Below are positions 1 through 9,178 of a stretch of 64,000 nt of DNA, in pieces (the first letter of the stretch is position 1; every line of letters starts with the position of its first letter). The translations under genes and the position numbers were made by a program. The stretch comes from Fluviicola chungangensis (GTDB taxonomy: Bacteria > Bacteroidota > Bacteroidia > Flavobacteriales_D > Crocinitomicaceae). A model generated the notes under the pieces. It saw only the letters and a program-made list of their open reading frames with translations. It had not been told where the DNA came from and did no database searches. The stretch lies in NCBI RefSeq assembly GCF_007558725.1, contig NZ_VLPL01000002.1, positions 587,606-651,605 of the forward strand, in the 5' to 3' direction.

Positions 1-906
1 GGTGTTGAGACCAAAATCGGGTCATCGGGCAAAATTTTTCCGGCGGATGACATCAAACCGATCCAGGTCCTGAATGCCTGGAAATCGTTCCTGGAACCGA
101 AGGTGCAGTTTTTACTGAATACCCGGTTTGTGAACTTCGATCACAAACAAGCAGTGATTGAGCGAGAGGGAAAATCCGAAAAAATGGATTTTGACTACCT
201 GGTTTTGGCTCTTGGCGGTAAATCCTGGCCGGTTACGGGTTCGGATGGGGCATGGACAGCTGTTTTCGAACAGAAAATGATTGAATTAACTCCGTTCCAG
301 GCGAGTAACTCCGGTTTGGTGTTGTATGAAAACTGGTTGGGGGACCTGGAAGGGAAGATCCTGAAAAATATCCGGGTTACCTGCGGGAACCAGAGTTGCT
401 CCGGCGATTTGGTCTGCACAAGTTACGGTCTGGAAGGGAAACCGGTCTATGCGGTCAACGGAGCTTTGCGGAAAATGGAAAAACCGGTATTTAAAGTCGA
501 CCTCAAACCTCAAATGAGCCTTGAGAAAGTCTTCGAAGTGCTGAAAAAGGCCAAGAATCCGTCGCAAGGACTGAAAGAATTGAAATTGGGAGAAGTAGCC
601 ATTTTCTGGATCCGGAATTTTGTTTCCAAGGAGCGTTTCTTAAACCCGAAAGAATTGGCGAAAGCAATCAAGGAATTTCCGATTGGCATTCGCGGTTTCC
701 GTCCGATCGAAGAAGTGATTTCCTGTGCCGGCGGAGTTTCGGTCTCCGAAATTTCAGCGTCCGGAGAATTGAACCGCTTTCCGAACGTATTTGTGGCAGG
801 TGAAATGATCGATTGGGATGCGCCTACCGGTGGCTACCTGATACAGGGATGTGTTTCGAGTGGATACGTTTCTGGCAAAGCCATAAAATTATCAATTATG
901 AATTAG
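1..906 (+). CDS. HI0933-like FAD-dependent oxidoreductase, 3' part
   Basis: The frame is open from base 1, so the N-terminus with the FAD-binding GxGxxG fold lies outside the window; 301 residues are visible. An in-frame GTG at 103 is not the start, because family-like sequence (GSSGKIFPAD, visible residues 7-16) lies before it. The C-terminal stretch with GEMIDWDAPTGGYLIQG fits the closing FAD-binding motif of the HI0933/BaiN flavoproteins, and the GSSG-IFP segment is most like the PP_4765 subgroup. Members are cytosolic flavoproteins whose substrates are mostly unknown, so I give no reaction. The gene ends at TAG 904-906 and converges with the SPOR gene. Family is fairly sure, subgroup is inference. 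Confidence 0.8.
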   Translation, partial: GVETKIGSSGKIFPADDIKPIQVLNAWKSFLEPKVQFLLNTRFVNFDHKQAVIEREGKSEKMDFDYLVLALGGKSWPVTGSDGAWTAVFEQKMIELTPFQASNSGLVLYENWLGDLEGKILKNIRVTCGNQSCSGDLVCTSYGLEGKPVYAVNGALRKMEKPVFKVDLKPQMSLEKVFEVLKKAKNPSQGLKELKLGEVAIFWIRNFVSKERFLNPKELAKAIKEFPIGIRGFRPIEEVISCAGGVSVSEISASGELNRFPNVFVAGEMIDWDAPTGGYLIQGCVSSGYVSGKAIKLSIMN

Positions 907-908
907 AT

Positions 909-937
909 AATTATCAAGAAGAACAAGCTTGATAATT
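909..937. terminator. hairpin between convergent genes
   Basis: Perfect 10-bp inverted repeat AATTATCAAG (909-918) and CTTGATAATT (928-937) with a 9-nt loop, directly after the flavoprotein stop and before the end of the minus-strand SPOR gene. There is no clear T-run, so termination from either side is plausible but unproven. Confidence 0.4.
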
Positions 938-957
938 GATCAGTCAAAAATTGATAA

Positions 958-1338
958 TTACTGGTCGATCCGCGGCAAATTAATTTTCTCTTTTACGATA
1001 AATCCGGTGGGGAATTGCGAAGCAGTGGCTGCTTTTACTTTTTCAGCTTCCAATTGTGTCCGGAAATCACCAACCTTCAGGAAGTAATGTGGAGCAACAA
1101 ATTCGACGTAGGTATCGACCTTTGGAAATTGCGCTGAGAAACGTGAGCGTGCATCATCGATAAACGATCTATTCGAATCGAATGCCAGTTGTAAGCGGTA
1201 TCCGTTGATTTCCTGCATTGCTCCCTGCCCTTGGGCGTTTACCAATTCGTCAATTCTACTGTCTTTTACAATCGTAACCTGTGCATTTCCGGAATACGAA
1301 AAAATGCATAACGCAGAGATCAAAATCACCTTTTTCAT
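958..1338 (-). CDS. small exported SPOR-domain protein
   Basis: A 126-residue protein starting at the ATG at 1338 (MKKVILISALCIFSYSGNAQ), which gives a clean signal peptide cleaved after NAQ; a longer frame to 1389 would put 17 unlikely residues before it. The mature part has a SPOR-like fold: GYRLQLAF near residue 46, and near the end HYFLKVGDFRTQLEAEKVKAA, the typical second half of the repeat. SPOR domains bind denuded peptidoglycan glycan strands, so an envelope role is likely; the exact function is unknown. It is monocistronic and convergent with the flavoprotein. Confidence 0.75.
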   Translation of the reverse strand: MKKVILISALCIFSYSGNAQVTIVKDSRIDELVNAQGQGAMQEINGYRLQLAFDSNRSFIDDARSRFSAQFPKVDTYVEFVAPHYFLKVGDFRTQLEAEKVKAATASQFPTGFIVKEKINLPRIDQ

Positions 1339-1660
1339 ACAAATAGCTTTTGACAAAGTTAATTGATTTTTTGCATGTGCCTTATTCAATCGGTATTTGC
1401 TGAATTCATTGAAAAAAATCGTGCCAAAAAACGGAGGCTAAAGTGTCCGAAACAGATGTAAGTTGTAGCAAATTAGGGGATTGTTAAGAAATGTGAAAGA
1501 AGGGAGTTATTTAGAATCATTTTAAATTAAAAAATCGGGTGCAGAAATTGTCATAAAACTGTCACAGAAACCCCTTATTCTTCTAAATTTGCCATCGTTA
1601 ATTGCTGTATTAACATGGCATTGACAACTTATTGTAGAAACAAAAATATCTAATAATCAG
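1339..1660. other. divergent intergenic region, SPOR gene / act operon
   Basis: This AT-rich 322-bp gap carries the start regions of both the minus-strand SPOR gene and the plus-strand act operon. The only element I can name is the -7 box at 1584-1591. No RNA gene or strong hairpin is visible. Confidence 0.5.
1584..1591 (+). promoter_or_regulatory. candidate promoter -7 box for the act-cox operon
   Basis: TAAATTTG matches the Bacteroidota -7 consensus TAnnTTTG and lies 69 bp before the actA ATG. No well-spaced TTG -33 element is visible: the nearest, at 1548-1550, is too far. The 15-mer ending in this box (ATTCTTCTAAATTTG) recurs exactly upstream of the SPFH gene at 42191-42205. Confidence 0.45.
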
Positions 1661-3001
1661 ATGTTTAGAAGTATAAAACAATGGTGTATCGGTGCGCTTT
1701 CGACAGTTTTTGTTGTTGGTGCATTTGATAGTTTCGCTGCGACTCCGGATGGTGGAGCGCTTTTCAAGGCAAAGTGTGCTACTTGTCACTCTCCGCACAA
1801 AGATGGTACCGGACCAAAATTATTCCACGTTCGTGAGAAATGGGCGGCTGAAGGAGCAAAGGAAGGATCGATTTACCAATGGGTAGCGAACTGGAATGCG
1901 GCTGCGGCGGCTGATCCGTATGCGAAAAAGATCTCGGGTTTGAAGTCGACGGCAATGAATACATTCCCGGATCTGGCTGGAAAAACCGAAGAAATCGACG
2001 CAATCTTTAATTGGGTGGATGAGCAGCCTGATCCATCCGCTGGTCCGGCTAATGGTCAAAGTGTTGCTGCGGGTGCTGCTGCCGAAGAAGTGGAAGAAGA
2101 CAGTCTTTCCTGGGTCTGGATACTGATGGGAGTTGTGTTCGTTGTAATCATTATGGCTGTTGGTGGTGTTCGCCGTCAATTGAGAAATGCAACGAGAGAG
2201 CACGATGGACAGTCTGTTGACGATGATCTTTCATTCGGACAGGAGTTCAAGGCATGGGCTTGGAAATACAAGAGTTATGTAGGTCTTGGAGGATTGGTGA
2301 TCACGTTCTCTTTAATTGTATCCTTATTTCTTTCGTTGTATTCAATCGGGGTGTTGGAAGATTACCAACCGTCTCAGCCGATCGAATTCCCGCATGACAT
2401 TCACGCCGGTAAGAACGGAATTGATTGTAAGTATTGTCACAATTCGGCAATCGATGGAAAAACTGCAGGGATTCCAACGGTAAACGTATGTATGAACTGT
2501 CACAAGCAGATCAACGGAAATACTCCTGAACAACAAGAGAAAATCGCTAAGATTTACGCTGCTGCAGGTTATGATCCTGCAACTCAGAAGTACTCCGGGA
2601 AAACAAAAGAGATTATCTGGAACAAAGTTCATGTTTTACCTGATCACGTTTATTTCAATCACAAACAGCACGTAGTTGCAGGTCAGGTGGATTGTAAGCA
2701 GTGTCACGGTGATATGACCAAAATGAATGAAACTGCGAAAGTTCAACCGGTTTCCGAATTGAACAAAGTAGAAGGAAACGTTCCGTTGACAAAAGCAACG
2801 TTGACAATGGGATGGTGTATCGAATGTCACGCTGAGAAAGAAATTTCTTCCGGGTCATTGGATTCAAAAGGAAGCAACTATTACAATGAAATGCATAACC
2901 GTTTGTTAAAAGACAGAAAATTATACAACAAGTTCCTTGAGGACAAGAAAATAACGGTTAAAGAATTAGGTGGTTGGGAATGTGCTAAATGTCACTATTA
3001 A
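1661..3001 (+). CDS. actA: alternative complex III subunit ActA, hexahaem cytochrome c
   Basis: First gene of the act operon, 446 residues. It has a signal peptide (about 1-26), then a monohaem cytochrome c domain with CATCH at 39-43 and a likely Met ligand at 99, two membrane helices (about 149-169 and 206-232), and a C-terminal pentahaem domain with CxxCH at 256, 277, 345, 386 and 441. In alternative complex III, ActA carries electrons from the iron-sulphur subunit ActB towards the oxidase. The pentahaem part and the neighbours make the call firm. The extra N-terminal haem domain resembles a fused cytochrome c and could serve as the built-in electron carrier to the oxidase; that is inference. 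actB starts 27 bp later. Confidence 0.92.
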   Translation: MFRSIKQWCIGALSTVFVVGAFDSFAATPDGGALFKAKCATCHSPHKDGTGPKLFHVREKWAAEGAKEGSIYQWVANWNAAAAADPYAKKISGLKSTAMNTFPDLAGKTEEIDAIFNWVDEQPDPSAGPANGQSVAAGAAAEEVEEDSLSWVWILMGVVFVVIIMAVGGVRRQLRNATREHDGQSVDDDLSFGQEFKAWAWKYKSYVGLGGLVITFSLIVSLFLSLYSIGVLEDYQPSQPIEFPHDIHAGKNGIDCKYCHNSAIDGKTAGIPTVNVCMNCHKQINGNTPEQQEKIAKIYAAAGYDPATQKYSGKTKEIIWNKVHVLPDHVYFNHKQHVVAGQVDCKQCHGDMTKMNETAKVQPVSELNKVEGNVPLTKATLTMGWCIECHAEKEISSGSLDSKGSNYYNEMHNRLLKDRKLYNKFLEDKKITVKELGGWECAKCHY

Positions 3002-3028
3002 TCAATCTCGAACAGTAGAACAAAGATT

Positions 3029-6000
3029 ATGGCTATGTCAAAAAAATATTGGAAAGGTCTTGATGAATTGCATGAAACACCTGCATTTGTTGAGTCAAGA
3101 GATCGTGAGTTTTCTCCGTCTGTTTCTGTTGACGAATTCTTGAGTGATGATCAACTTGCTGAAACATCTACGGCACGTCGTGACTTCTTGAAATTCTTAG
3201 GATTCAGTGTTGCAGCTGCTACAGTTGCGGCATGTGAGGCTCCGGTTACAAAAGCTATTCCTTACGTTGTGAAACCGGAAAACGTGACACCTGGTGTTGC
3301 TACTTGGTATGCGTCCACTTATTATGATGGGAATGCGTATGCAAGTATTGTTGTTAAAACGCGTGAGGGTCGACCTATTTATATCAAAGGAAACCGCGAT
3401 TTCGGATTTACACAGGGAGCTTTAACTCCTCAGATCGTATCGTCTGTTCTTTCTCTTTACGATAATGCGCGTTTGAAAACGGCACAAGCGAAAGGTGGAA
3501 AAGATATTTCATGGGATAAATTAGATGATGCTGTAAAAGCAGCATTGGCTAAGATCAAGAAATCAAACGGGAAGGTTGCTTTCGTTGCAAATTCGGTTAT
3601 TTCTCCTTCCATGCAAGGTGCCATTGCAGATTTGTCTACAAGCATCTACGGAGAAGTGAAAGATGCAAACGGAATGCCGACAGTTCACCCGAACTTTAAC
3701 TTTATTCAATACGATGCGATTTCGTATGCAGGAATGCGTGAGGCGAATATGGAATCATTCGGAATGCGTGCGATTCCTGATTACGATTTCACACAAGCTA
3801 AGACCATTGTGAGTATCGGTGCAGACTTCTTAAGTACCTGGTTGCTTGGAAATGCATTCTCTGCTGATTACGGAAAACGCCGTAACCCGGACGGAGAATG
3901 GATGAGCAAACACTTCCAGTTTGAGTCGACCATGTCTATTACCGGTTCGAACGCAGATTACCGCGGAATGATCAAGCCTAGTGAGCAGGCAAATGTATTG
4001 GCTTATATCTTGGGCAAATTCGGAGTAAATGCCGGAGTTTCCGCTACTTTACCGAAAGAAGCAATGGCTGTTGCTGATAAAGCAGTAAAGGCCCTGAAAG
4101 CTTCCAAAGGTATGTCAGTGGTTGTTTCCGGGTCTAACAATAAAGCGATCCAGATTCTTACGAACAAACTGAACAGCGTGTTGGGGGCTTACGGAAAGAC
4201 TATTCTTTTTGATAAGCAACTTCAAATGTTCCAATCGGAAGATGCGAAAATGCAGCAGTTGGTTTCTGATGTGATCGCAGGAAAAGGACCGGATGCTGTA
4301 TTCTTCTTAGGAACAAACCCTGTTTACAACTTGCCGAACGGGAAGGCGTTTGCAGAGGCTCTTGATAAAGTAAAATTGAGTGTTTCACTATCCGGTTACG
4401 GAGACGAAACAGCCAGCAAGTGTGCATACATTGCTCCTGATCACCATGCATTGGAGTCTTGGATGGATTACAATCCGAAAGCAGGACATTATGCGATCGC
4501 ACAACCGACTATTCGTCCTTTATTCGATACGGCTTCTGCTATGGAGTCCTTATTGGTTTGGGCAGGAAAAAGTCATCGTGGGGGGAAAGACTCACGTGTA
4601 GCTTACGAATACATTCAAAAGAATTGGGAGATCTACGGATTCCCGATGCAAACAAAATACACGGATTTTAATACATACTGGGAAATGGCTATTCACAATA
4701 GCTGTAACGAAGATTTCGTAATGCCTGGTGCTCCTGTAGCGTTTAACGATGCTGCGATGGGTAAAGTAGCAGGTAAATTACCGAAAGGCGGTGCTCTTGA
4801 AGTTGTATTGTACCAAAAAGCAGGGATCGGAAACGGAGATATGGCAGGTAACCCATGGTTACAGGAGATGCCGGACCCGATTTCCAAAGTGACTTGGGAT
4901 AACTACATTACCATGTCTCCTGAAGAAATGAAAAAAGGTGGTTATACCACTTATTACGATCAGGAGAACGGATTGAACATGGCAACTGTAAAAGTTGGTG
5001 GTGAATCGATCACACTTCCGGTTTATCCTTCACCGGGACAAGCTCCGGGTACCATCGGTATCGCTCTGGGTTACGGACGTGGAGAAGGAAATGAAAACAT
5101 CGGTAACGCAGCATTCGTAACCAAACAATACGGAGGTTTCGAAACAGATGCTAACGGGAACCGCGTTTCAGTTGGTAAAAATGCTTACCGCTTCCTGACT
5201 TGGGAGAACGGAACTTACCAAAACAATGTAAGCGGATCTATTTCAAAAACAGGAACTGATCTGTATCCGATCGCAGCAACACAAATTCATCATACAGTAA
5301 TGTCCCGTAACTCTATCGTTAGAGAAACGACATTGGATATTTACCAGAATGAAGAGCCCGGAACATACAATCACAAGCACGTGTTACATACACACGAAGG
5401 TGAAGTTCCGATCTCGGAATTCGACTTGTGGGATGCTCACCCGGTAGAAAATATCGGTCACCGTTGGGGAATGACAATCGACTTAAACCAGTGTTTTGGT
5501 TGTGGTGTTTGTATCATTGCCTGTCAGTCTGAAAATAACATCCCGGTAGTTGGTAAAGACGAAGTACGCAGAGGTCGTGAAATGCACTGGTTGCGTATCG
5601 ACCGTTACTTTGCTTCCAGCGAAGAGGCTGCTGTAGGTACACGTAAGGATCCTGTTTTAGGACATTTGGATTATGTTGAATCTGAAATCCCTACTGCAAA
5701 TCCTGCTGTAGTTCACATGCCGATGATGTGCCAGCAATGTAACCACGCTCCGTGTGAAACGGTTTGTCCGGTTGCAGCGACAACGCACTCCAATGAAGGA
5801 TTAAACCAAATGACTTATAACCGTTGTATCGGTACTCGCTACTGTGCGAACAACTGTCCTTACAAGGTTCGTCGTTTCAACTGGTTTAACTACCCATCTT
5901 ATAAGAAATTTACAGAAATCAACCCGGCACAGGACGATTTAGGACGTATGGTATTAAATCCTGACGTTACCGTTCGTACACGTGGTGTGATGGAGAAATG

Positions 6001-6340
6001 TTCATTCTGTGTTCAGAAAATCCAATCTGTGAAGCTGGATGCGAAAACTCAAAACAGAACCGTTCAGGATAATGAACTGGAGTCTGCTTGTTCGGAGGCT
6101 TGTCCTGCGGGAGCAATTGTATTCGGTGACTGGAATGATGTGAATTCTAAGATTCGTAAGGTTTCAGCTGACAAACGTTCTTACCAGGCACTGGAAGAAG
6201 TAGGTGTGAAACCAAATGTTTGGTACCAGGTTAAGATCCGTAACAACGAAAACGCTGATCTGGATAAACTGGTAGCAGAAGCGCATCATGGAGGCCATGA
6301 AGCACATGCTGAAAAACAGGAAAGTAAGTCAAATCATTAA
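3029..6340 (+). CDS. actB: alternative complex III subunit ActB, iron-sulphur protein
   Basis: 1103 residues. A Tat-type motif (RRDFLKFLGFS, Arg50-Arg51) is followed by a lipobox-like VAAC (Cys69), so the protein is probably exported folded and lipid-anchored. Residues about 80-780 resemble the molybdopterin-enzyme fold, which in ActB carries no cofactor; the C-terminal third is a ferredoxin-like domain with Cys groups at 822, 901, 933, 991 and 1021. In the group at 933, CIGTRYC has Thr where other PsrB/NrfC-like proteins have Cys, as expected where one cluster is [3Fe-4S]. ActB takes electrons from quinol at ActC and passes them to ActA haems. The end is His/Glu-rich. actC follows after 20 bp. 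Confidence 0.95.
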   Translation: MAMSKKYWKGLDELHETPAFVESRDREFSPSVSVDEFLSDDQLAETSTARRDFLKFLGFSVAAATVAACEAPVTKAIPYVVKPENVTPGVATWYASTYYDGNAYASIVVKTREGRPIYIKGNRDFGFTQGALTPQIVSSVLSLYDNARLKTAQAKGGKDISWDKLDDAVKAALAKIKKSNGKVAFVANSVISPSMQGAIADLSTSIYGEVKDANGMPTVHPNFNFIQYDAISYAGMREANMESFGMRAIPDYDFTQAKTIVSIGADFLSTWLLGNAFSADYGKRRNPDGEWMSKHFQFESTMSITGSNADYRGMIKPSEQANVLAYILGKFGVNAGVSATLPKEAMAVADKAVKALKASKGMSVVVSGSNNKAIQILTNKLNSVLGAYGKTILFDKQLQMFQSEDAKMQQLVSDVIAGKGPDAVFFLGTNPVYNLPNGKAFAEALDKVKLSVSLSGYGDETASKCAYIAPDHHALESWMDYNPKAGHYAIAQPTIRPLFDTASAMESLLVWAGKSHRGGKDSRVAYEYIQKNWEIYGFPMQTKYTDFNTYWEMAIHNSCNEDFVMPGAPVAFNDAAMGKVAGKLPKGGALEVVLYQKAGIGNGDMAGNPWLQEMPDPISKVTWDNYITMSPEEMKKGGYTTYYDQENGLNMATVKVGGESITLPVYPSPGQAPGTIGIALGYGRGEGNENIGNAAFVTKQYGGFETDANGNRVSVGKNAYRFLTWENGTYQNNVSGSISKTGTDLYPIAATQIHHTVMSRNSIVRETTLDIYQNEEPGTYNHKHVLHTHEGEVPISEFDLWDAHPVENIGHRWGMTIDLNQCFGCGVCIIACQSENNIPVVGKDEVRRGREMHWLRIDRYFASSEEAAVGTRKDPVLGHLDYVESEIPTANPAVVHMPMMCQQCNHAPCETVCPVAATTHSNEGLNQMTYNRCIGTRYCANNCPYKVRRFNWFNYPSYKKFTEINPAQDDLGRMVLNPDVTVRTRGVMEKCSFCVQKIQSVKLDAKTQNRTVQDNELESACSEACPAGAIVFGDWNDVNSKIRKVSADKRSYQALEEVGVKPNVWYQVKIRNNENADLDKLVAEAHHGGHEAHAEKQESKSNH

Positions 6341-6360
6341 TTGCTTAAAATTAAAGTCTA

Positions 6361-7806
6361 ATGCATAAGGAAGCTGCAATTCGTGAACCCCTCATATTAG
6401 GTCACAAAACGTATCACGAGATTACCGAGGACGTCTGTAAACCGATTGAGGATAAAGCACCGCGCATGTGGTACATTTTATTCGGTATCGCTTTAGTTAT
6501 CGGATTATACGGAGTAGGATGTATCTTTTACTTGTTAGGAACAGGTATCGGAGTTTGGGGTCTTAACAAAACCATTGGTTGGGCTTGGGATATCACCAAC
6601 TTCGTATGGTGGGTAGGTATCGGTCACGCCGGAACCCTGATCTCAGCCGTGTTGTTATTGTTCCGTCAAAAATGGAGAATGGCGATTAACCGTTCTGCTG
6701 AAGCGATGACCATCTTCGCGGTATTCATGGCAGGTTTGTTCCCGTTAATTCACATGGGTCGTTTATGGGTAGGTTACTGGACACTTCCATTGCCAAACCA
6801 CTTCGGTTCATTATGGGTTAACTTCAACTCGCCGTTGTTATGGGACGTATTTGCGATCTCAACGTATCTTTCGGTATCCCTTGTTTTCTGGTATATCGGT
6901 TTGATTCCCGATTTCGCAACTATCCGTGACCGCGTGAAAAAACCGATTCCAAAGAAGATGTATTCCATTCTTTCTTTCGGATGGTCCGGGCGTGCGAAGC
7001 ACTGGAACCGTTTTGAATTGGTTTCTTTGGTATTGGCGGGTGTTGCGACACCGTTGGTATTCTCGGTTCACTCGATCGTATCCTTTGACTTTGCCACATC
7101 GGTAATTCCGGGATGGCATACAACTATCTTCCCTCCGTATTTCGTTGCGGGAGCCGTATTCTCCGGGTTCGCGATGGTACAAACGCTCCTTCTTGTTATG
7201 CGTAAGGCAATGAAGCTGGAAGCTTACATCCACACAAGACACGTAGAATACATGAACATCGTAATCATGGTTACAGGTTCGATCGTAGGTACTGCATATA
7301 TTACCGAGTTATTCATTTCCTGGTATTCAGGTGTGGAATACGAAGCATACGCATTCTTCAACAGAGCAACAGGACCATACTGGTGGGCTTACTGGTCAAT
7401 GATGACTTGTAACGTGGTTTCACCTCAGTTGATGTGGTTCAAGAAATTGCGCAGAAGCTTATTGTTTACATTCGTCATTTCGATTGTTGTAAACATCGGT
7501 ATGTGGTTCGAGCGTTATGTAATTATCGTGACATCTATCCACCGCGATTACCTGCCATCTTCCTGGTCTATGCATTACCCGAGTCACATCGACTTAGGTG
7601 TCTATATCGGAACGATCGGTCTGTTCTTCGTATTCTTCTTATTGTTTGCCCGTTTCTTCCCGGTATTGGCGTTGAACGAATTGAAAACAATCTTGAAATC
7701 ATCCGGTGAATCATATAAGAACGATACCGCTCCGGTTCACCCTTATTTTGCAAAAAACGGTCATGGCAGTCATGGACACGATGACCACGATACTCATAAT
7801 CATTAA
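6361..7806 (+). CDS. actC: alternative complex III subunit ActC, NrfD/PsrC-like
   Basis: 481-residue integral membrane protein with about ten hydrophobic helices, of the NrfD/PsrC family. ActC holds the main menaquinol-oxidising site, close to the iron-sulphur subunit ActB. The N-terminal segment (residues 1-36) is polar and cytoplasmic; the C-terminus ends in a His/Asp-rich tail (about 465-481). Its position between actB and actD is the normal act order. The gene starts 20 bp after actB and actD follows after 9 bp, so it is surely co-transcribed. Confidence 0.94.
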   Translation: MHKEAAIREPLILGHKTYHEITEDVCKPIEDKAPRMWYILFGIALVIGLYGVGCIFYLLGTGIGVWGLNKTIGWAWDITNFVWWVGIGHAGTLISAVLLLFRQKWRMAINRSAEAMTIFAVFMAGLFPLIHMGRLWVGYWTLPLPNHFGSLWVNFNSPLLWDVFAISTYLSVSLVFWYIGLIPDFATIRDRVKKPIPKKMYSILSFGWSGRAKHWNRFELVSLVLAGVATPLVFSVHSIVSFDFATSVIPGWHTTIFPPYFVAGAVFSGFAMVQTLLLVMRKAMKLEAYIHTRHVEYMNIVIMVTGSIVGTAYITELFISWYSGVEYEAYAFFNRATGPYWWAYWSMMTCNVVSPQLMWFKKLRRSLLFTFVISIVVNIGMWFERYVIIVTSIHRDYLPSSWSMHYPSHIDLGVYIGTIGLFFVFFLLFARFFPVLALNELKTILKSSGESYKNDTAPVHPYFAKNGHGSHGHDDHDTHNH

Positions 7807-7815
7807 TAGAGAAAC

Positions 7816-8352
7816 ATGGCAGAGAAAGTAATTTATGCAATGTATGACGACGACGATGTGCTAAAAGATGGTGCAAAGAAGTTAGTCGCTAAAGGAGTTA
7901 AAGTAGCTGACGTGTTTTCTCCGTTCCCGATTCACGGTATTGATCCGATTATCGGTGTAAAGCAGACACGTTTGGGAATTATGGCATTCTTATATGGTTT
8001 GACCGGTACCACATTGGCAACTTTGGGAATGAATTATTTCATGATTCACGACTGGCCGATGAACATTGGGGGTAAACCAAGTATGACCTATTTAGATAAC
8101 GTATTGGCGTTCATTCCGATTACGTTCGAGTTCACGGTATTGTGTGCTGCTCACGGAATGGCGATCACTTATTTATTATTGAATAGGACTTTGCCGGGAA
8201 TGCCAGCAACAAATCCGGATCCTCGTACAACAGATGACAAATTCGTAATGGAGTTACGTTTGTCAGACAACGGTCAGTTTTCCGAAGGAGAATTAATGGC
8301 CATGTTGAATGAGACAGGAGTGATAGAAGTAGATCAAAAAGATATTCATTAA
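7816..8352 (+). CDS. actD: alternative complex III subunit ActD (DUF3341)
   Basis: 178 residues with a soluble N-terminal part, two membrane helices (about 54-78 and 94-118) and an acidic C-terminal tail. This is the DUF3341 family, the small membrane subunit ActD that packs beside ActC in the complex and binds no known cofactor. The conserved FSPFPIHGID motif near residue 34 is typical of the family. Order and spacing within the operon (9 bp after actC, 45 bp before actE) support the call. Confidence 0.93.
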   Translation: MAEKVIYAMYDDDDVLKDGAKKLVAKGVKVADVFSPFPIHGIDPIIGVKQTRLGIMAFLYGLTGTTLATLGMNYFMIHDWPMNIGGKPSMTYLDNVLAFIPITFEFTVLCAAHGMAITYLLLNRTLPGMPATNPDPRTTDDKFVMELRLSDNGQFSEGELMAMLNETGVIEVDQKDIH

Positions 8353-8397
8353 TTAACTGTAGATCTTAAGTCTTACAGAGTTTAAAGACCAATACAG

Positions 8398-9144
8398 ATG
8401 AAAGTAAAATTCAAGGCATTTGCACAGTTTTCTTTGGTAGCGTTGCTGGCGGCAGCGTGTACTTCTGATCCGGATAGTGCAGGTTTGGAATACATGCCTG
8501 ATATGTATCGTTCTCCTGCGGTTGAACCATATGTTGATTATGGTGAAGTTCGCGGTCAGATCAATGACGAAATGAAAATGCGTCGCTCCGCAATGGTTCC
8601 GCCGCGTTACGCAATTCCTTATTGGGGTACTGATTCGGCAACTGTTCATACCTTACTTCCATACCACCGTATGCCGGGTAGATTGTTTGCAGAAACGCAC
8701 GGTTTGTACCAATATGATTTGTCTTCCAATGAAGATGCGGATTATGAATACAAAATGGCAGCTTCCGATGTGAATCCATTGAAGTTAACTTCGAAAGAAG
8801 TGGCGGATAAGATATTCGCAGACGGGAAAGCATTGTACCAGGTAAACTGTAATCACTGTCATGGTGAGAAAGGTGACGGAGAAGGACCGATGGTGAAGTC
8901 CGGAGCGTATACCGGTGCAGCTGTATTGAGTGGTTTGGCGATCCAGGAAGGACAAATGTTCTATTCCATTTACTACGGTAAGGGAATGATGGGGTCTCAT
9001 GCATCTTTATTGAACAAGAAGGAAATCTGGACTTTGGTGCACTATGTAAGAAAGTTCCAGGATCCGAAGTACGGTACATTTGATGCAAACGGCGCTCCTG
9101 CTTGGGGTGCACTTGCAGCACCGGTTGCTGATTCAATAAAATGA
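8398..9144 (+). CDS. actE: alternative complex III subunit ActE, monohaem lipoprotein
   Basis: 248-residue lipoprotein: lipobox LAAAC with acylated Cys21, then a long linker and a class I cytochrome c domain with CNHCH at 151-155 followed by GEKGDGEG; a Met-containing GKGMMGSHA segment is the likely axial-ligand region. In alternative complex III, ActE is a peripheral monohaem cytochrome anchored at the periplasmic face. Together with ActA the operon encodes seven c-type haem sites in the Act part. The start ATG is the only one that gives a lipoprotein signal. Confidence 0.93.
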   Translation: MKVKFKAFAQFSLVALLAAACTSDPDSAGLEYMPDMYRSPAVEPYVDYGEVRGQINDEMKMRRSAMVPPRYAIPYWGTDSATVHTLLPYHRMPGRLFAETHGLYQYDLSSNEDADYEYKMAASDVNPLKLTSKEVADKIFADGKALYQVNCNHCHGEKGDGEGPMVKSGAYTGAAVLSGLAIQEGQMFYSIYYGKGMMGSHASLLNKKEIWTLVHYVRKFQDPKYGTFDANGAPAWGALAAPVADSIK

Positions 9145-9178
9145 ATGTAATATTTACTAAGAAAGAAAACGAATAAAA

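Noticed and set aside
103..105. GTG as start of the flavoprotein gene
   Set aside because: Family-like sequence is in frame before it back to base 1.
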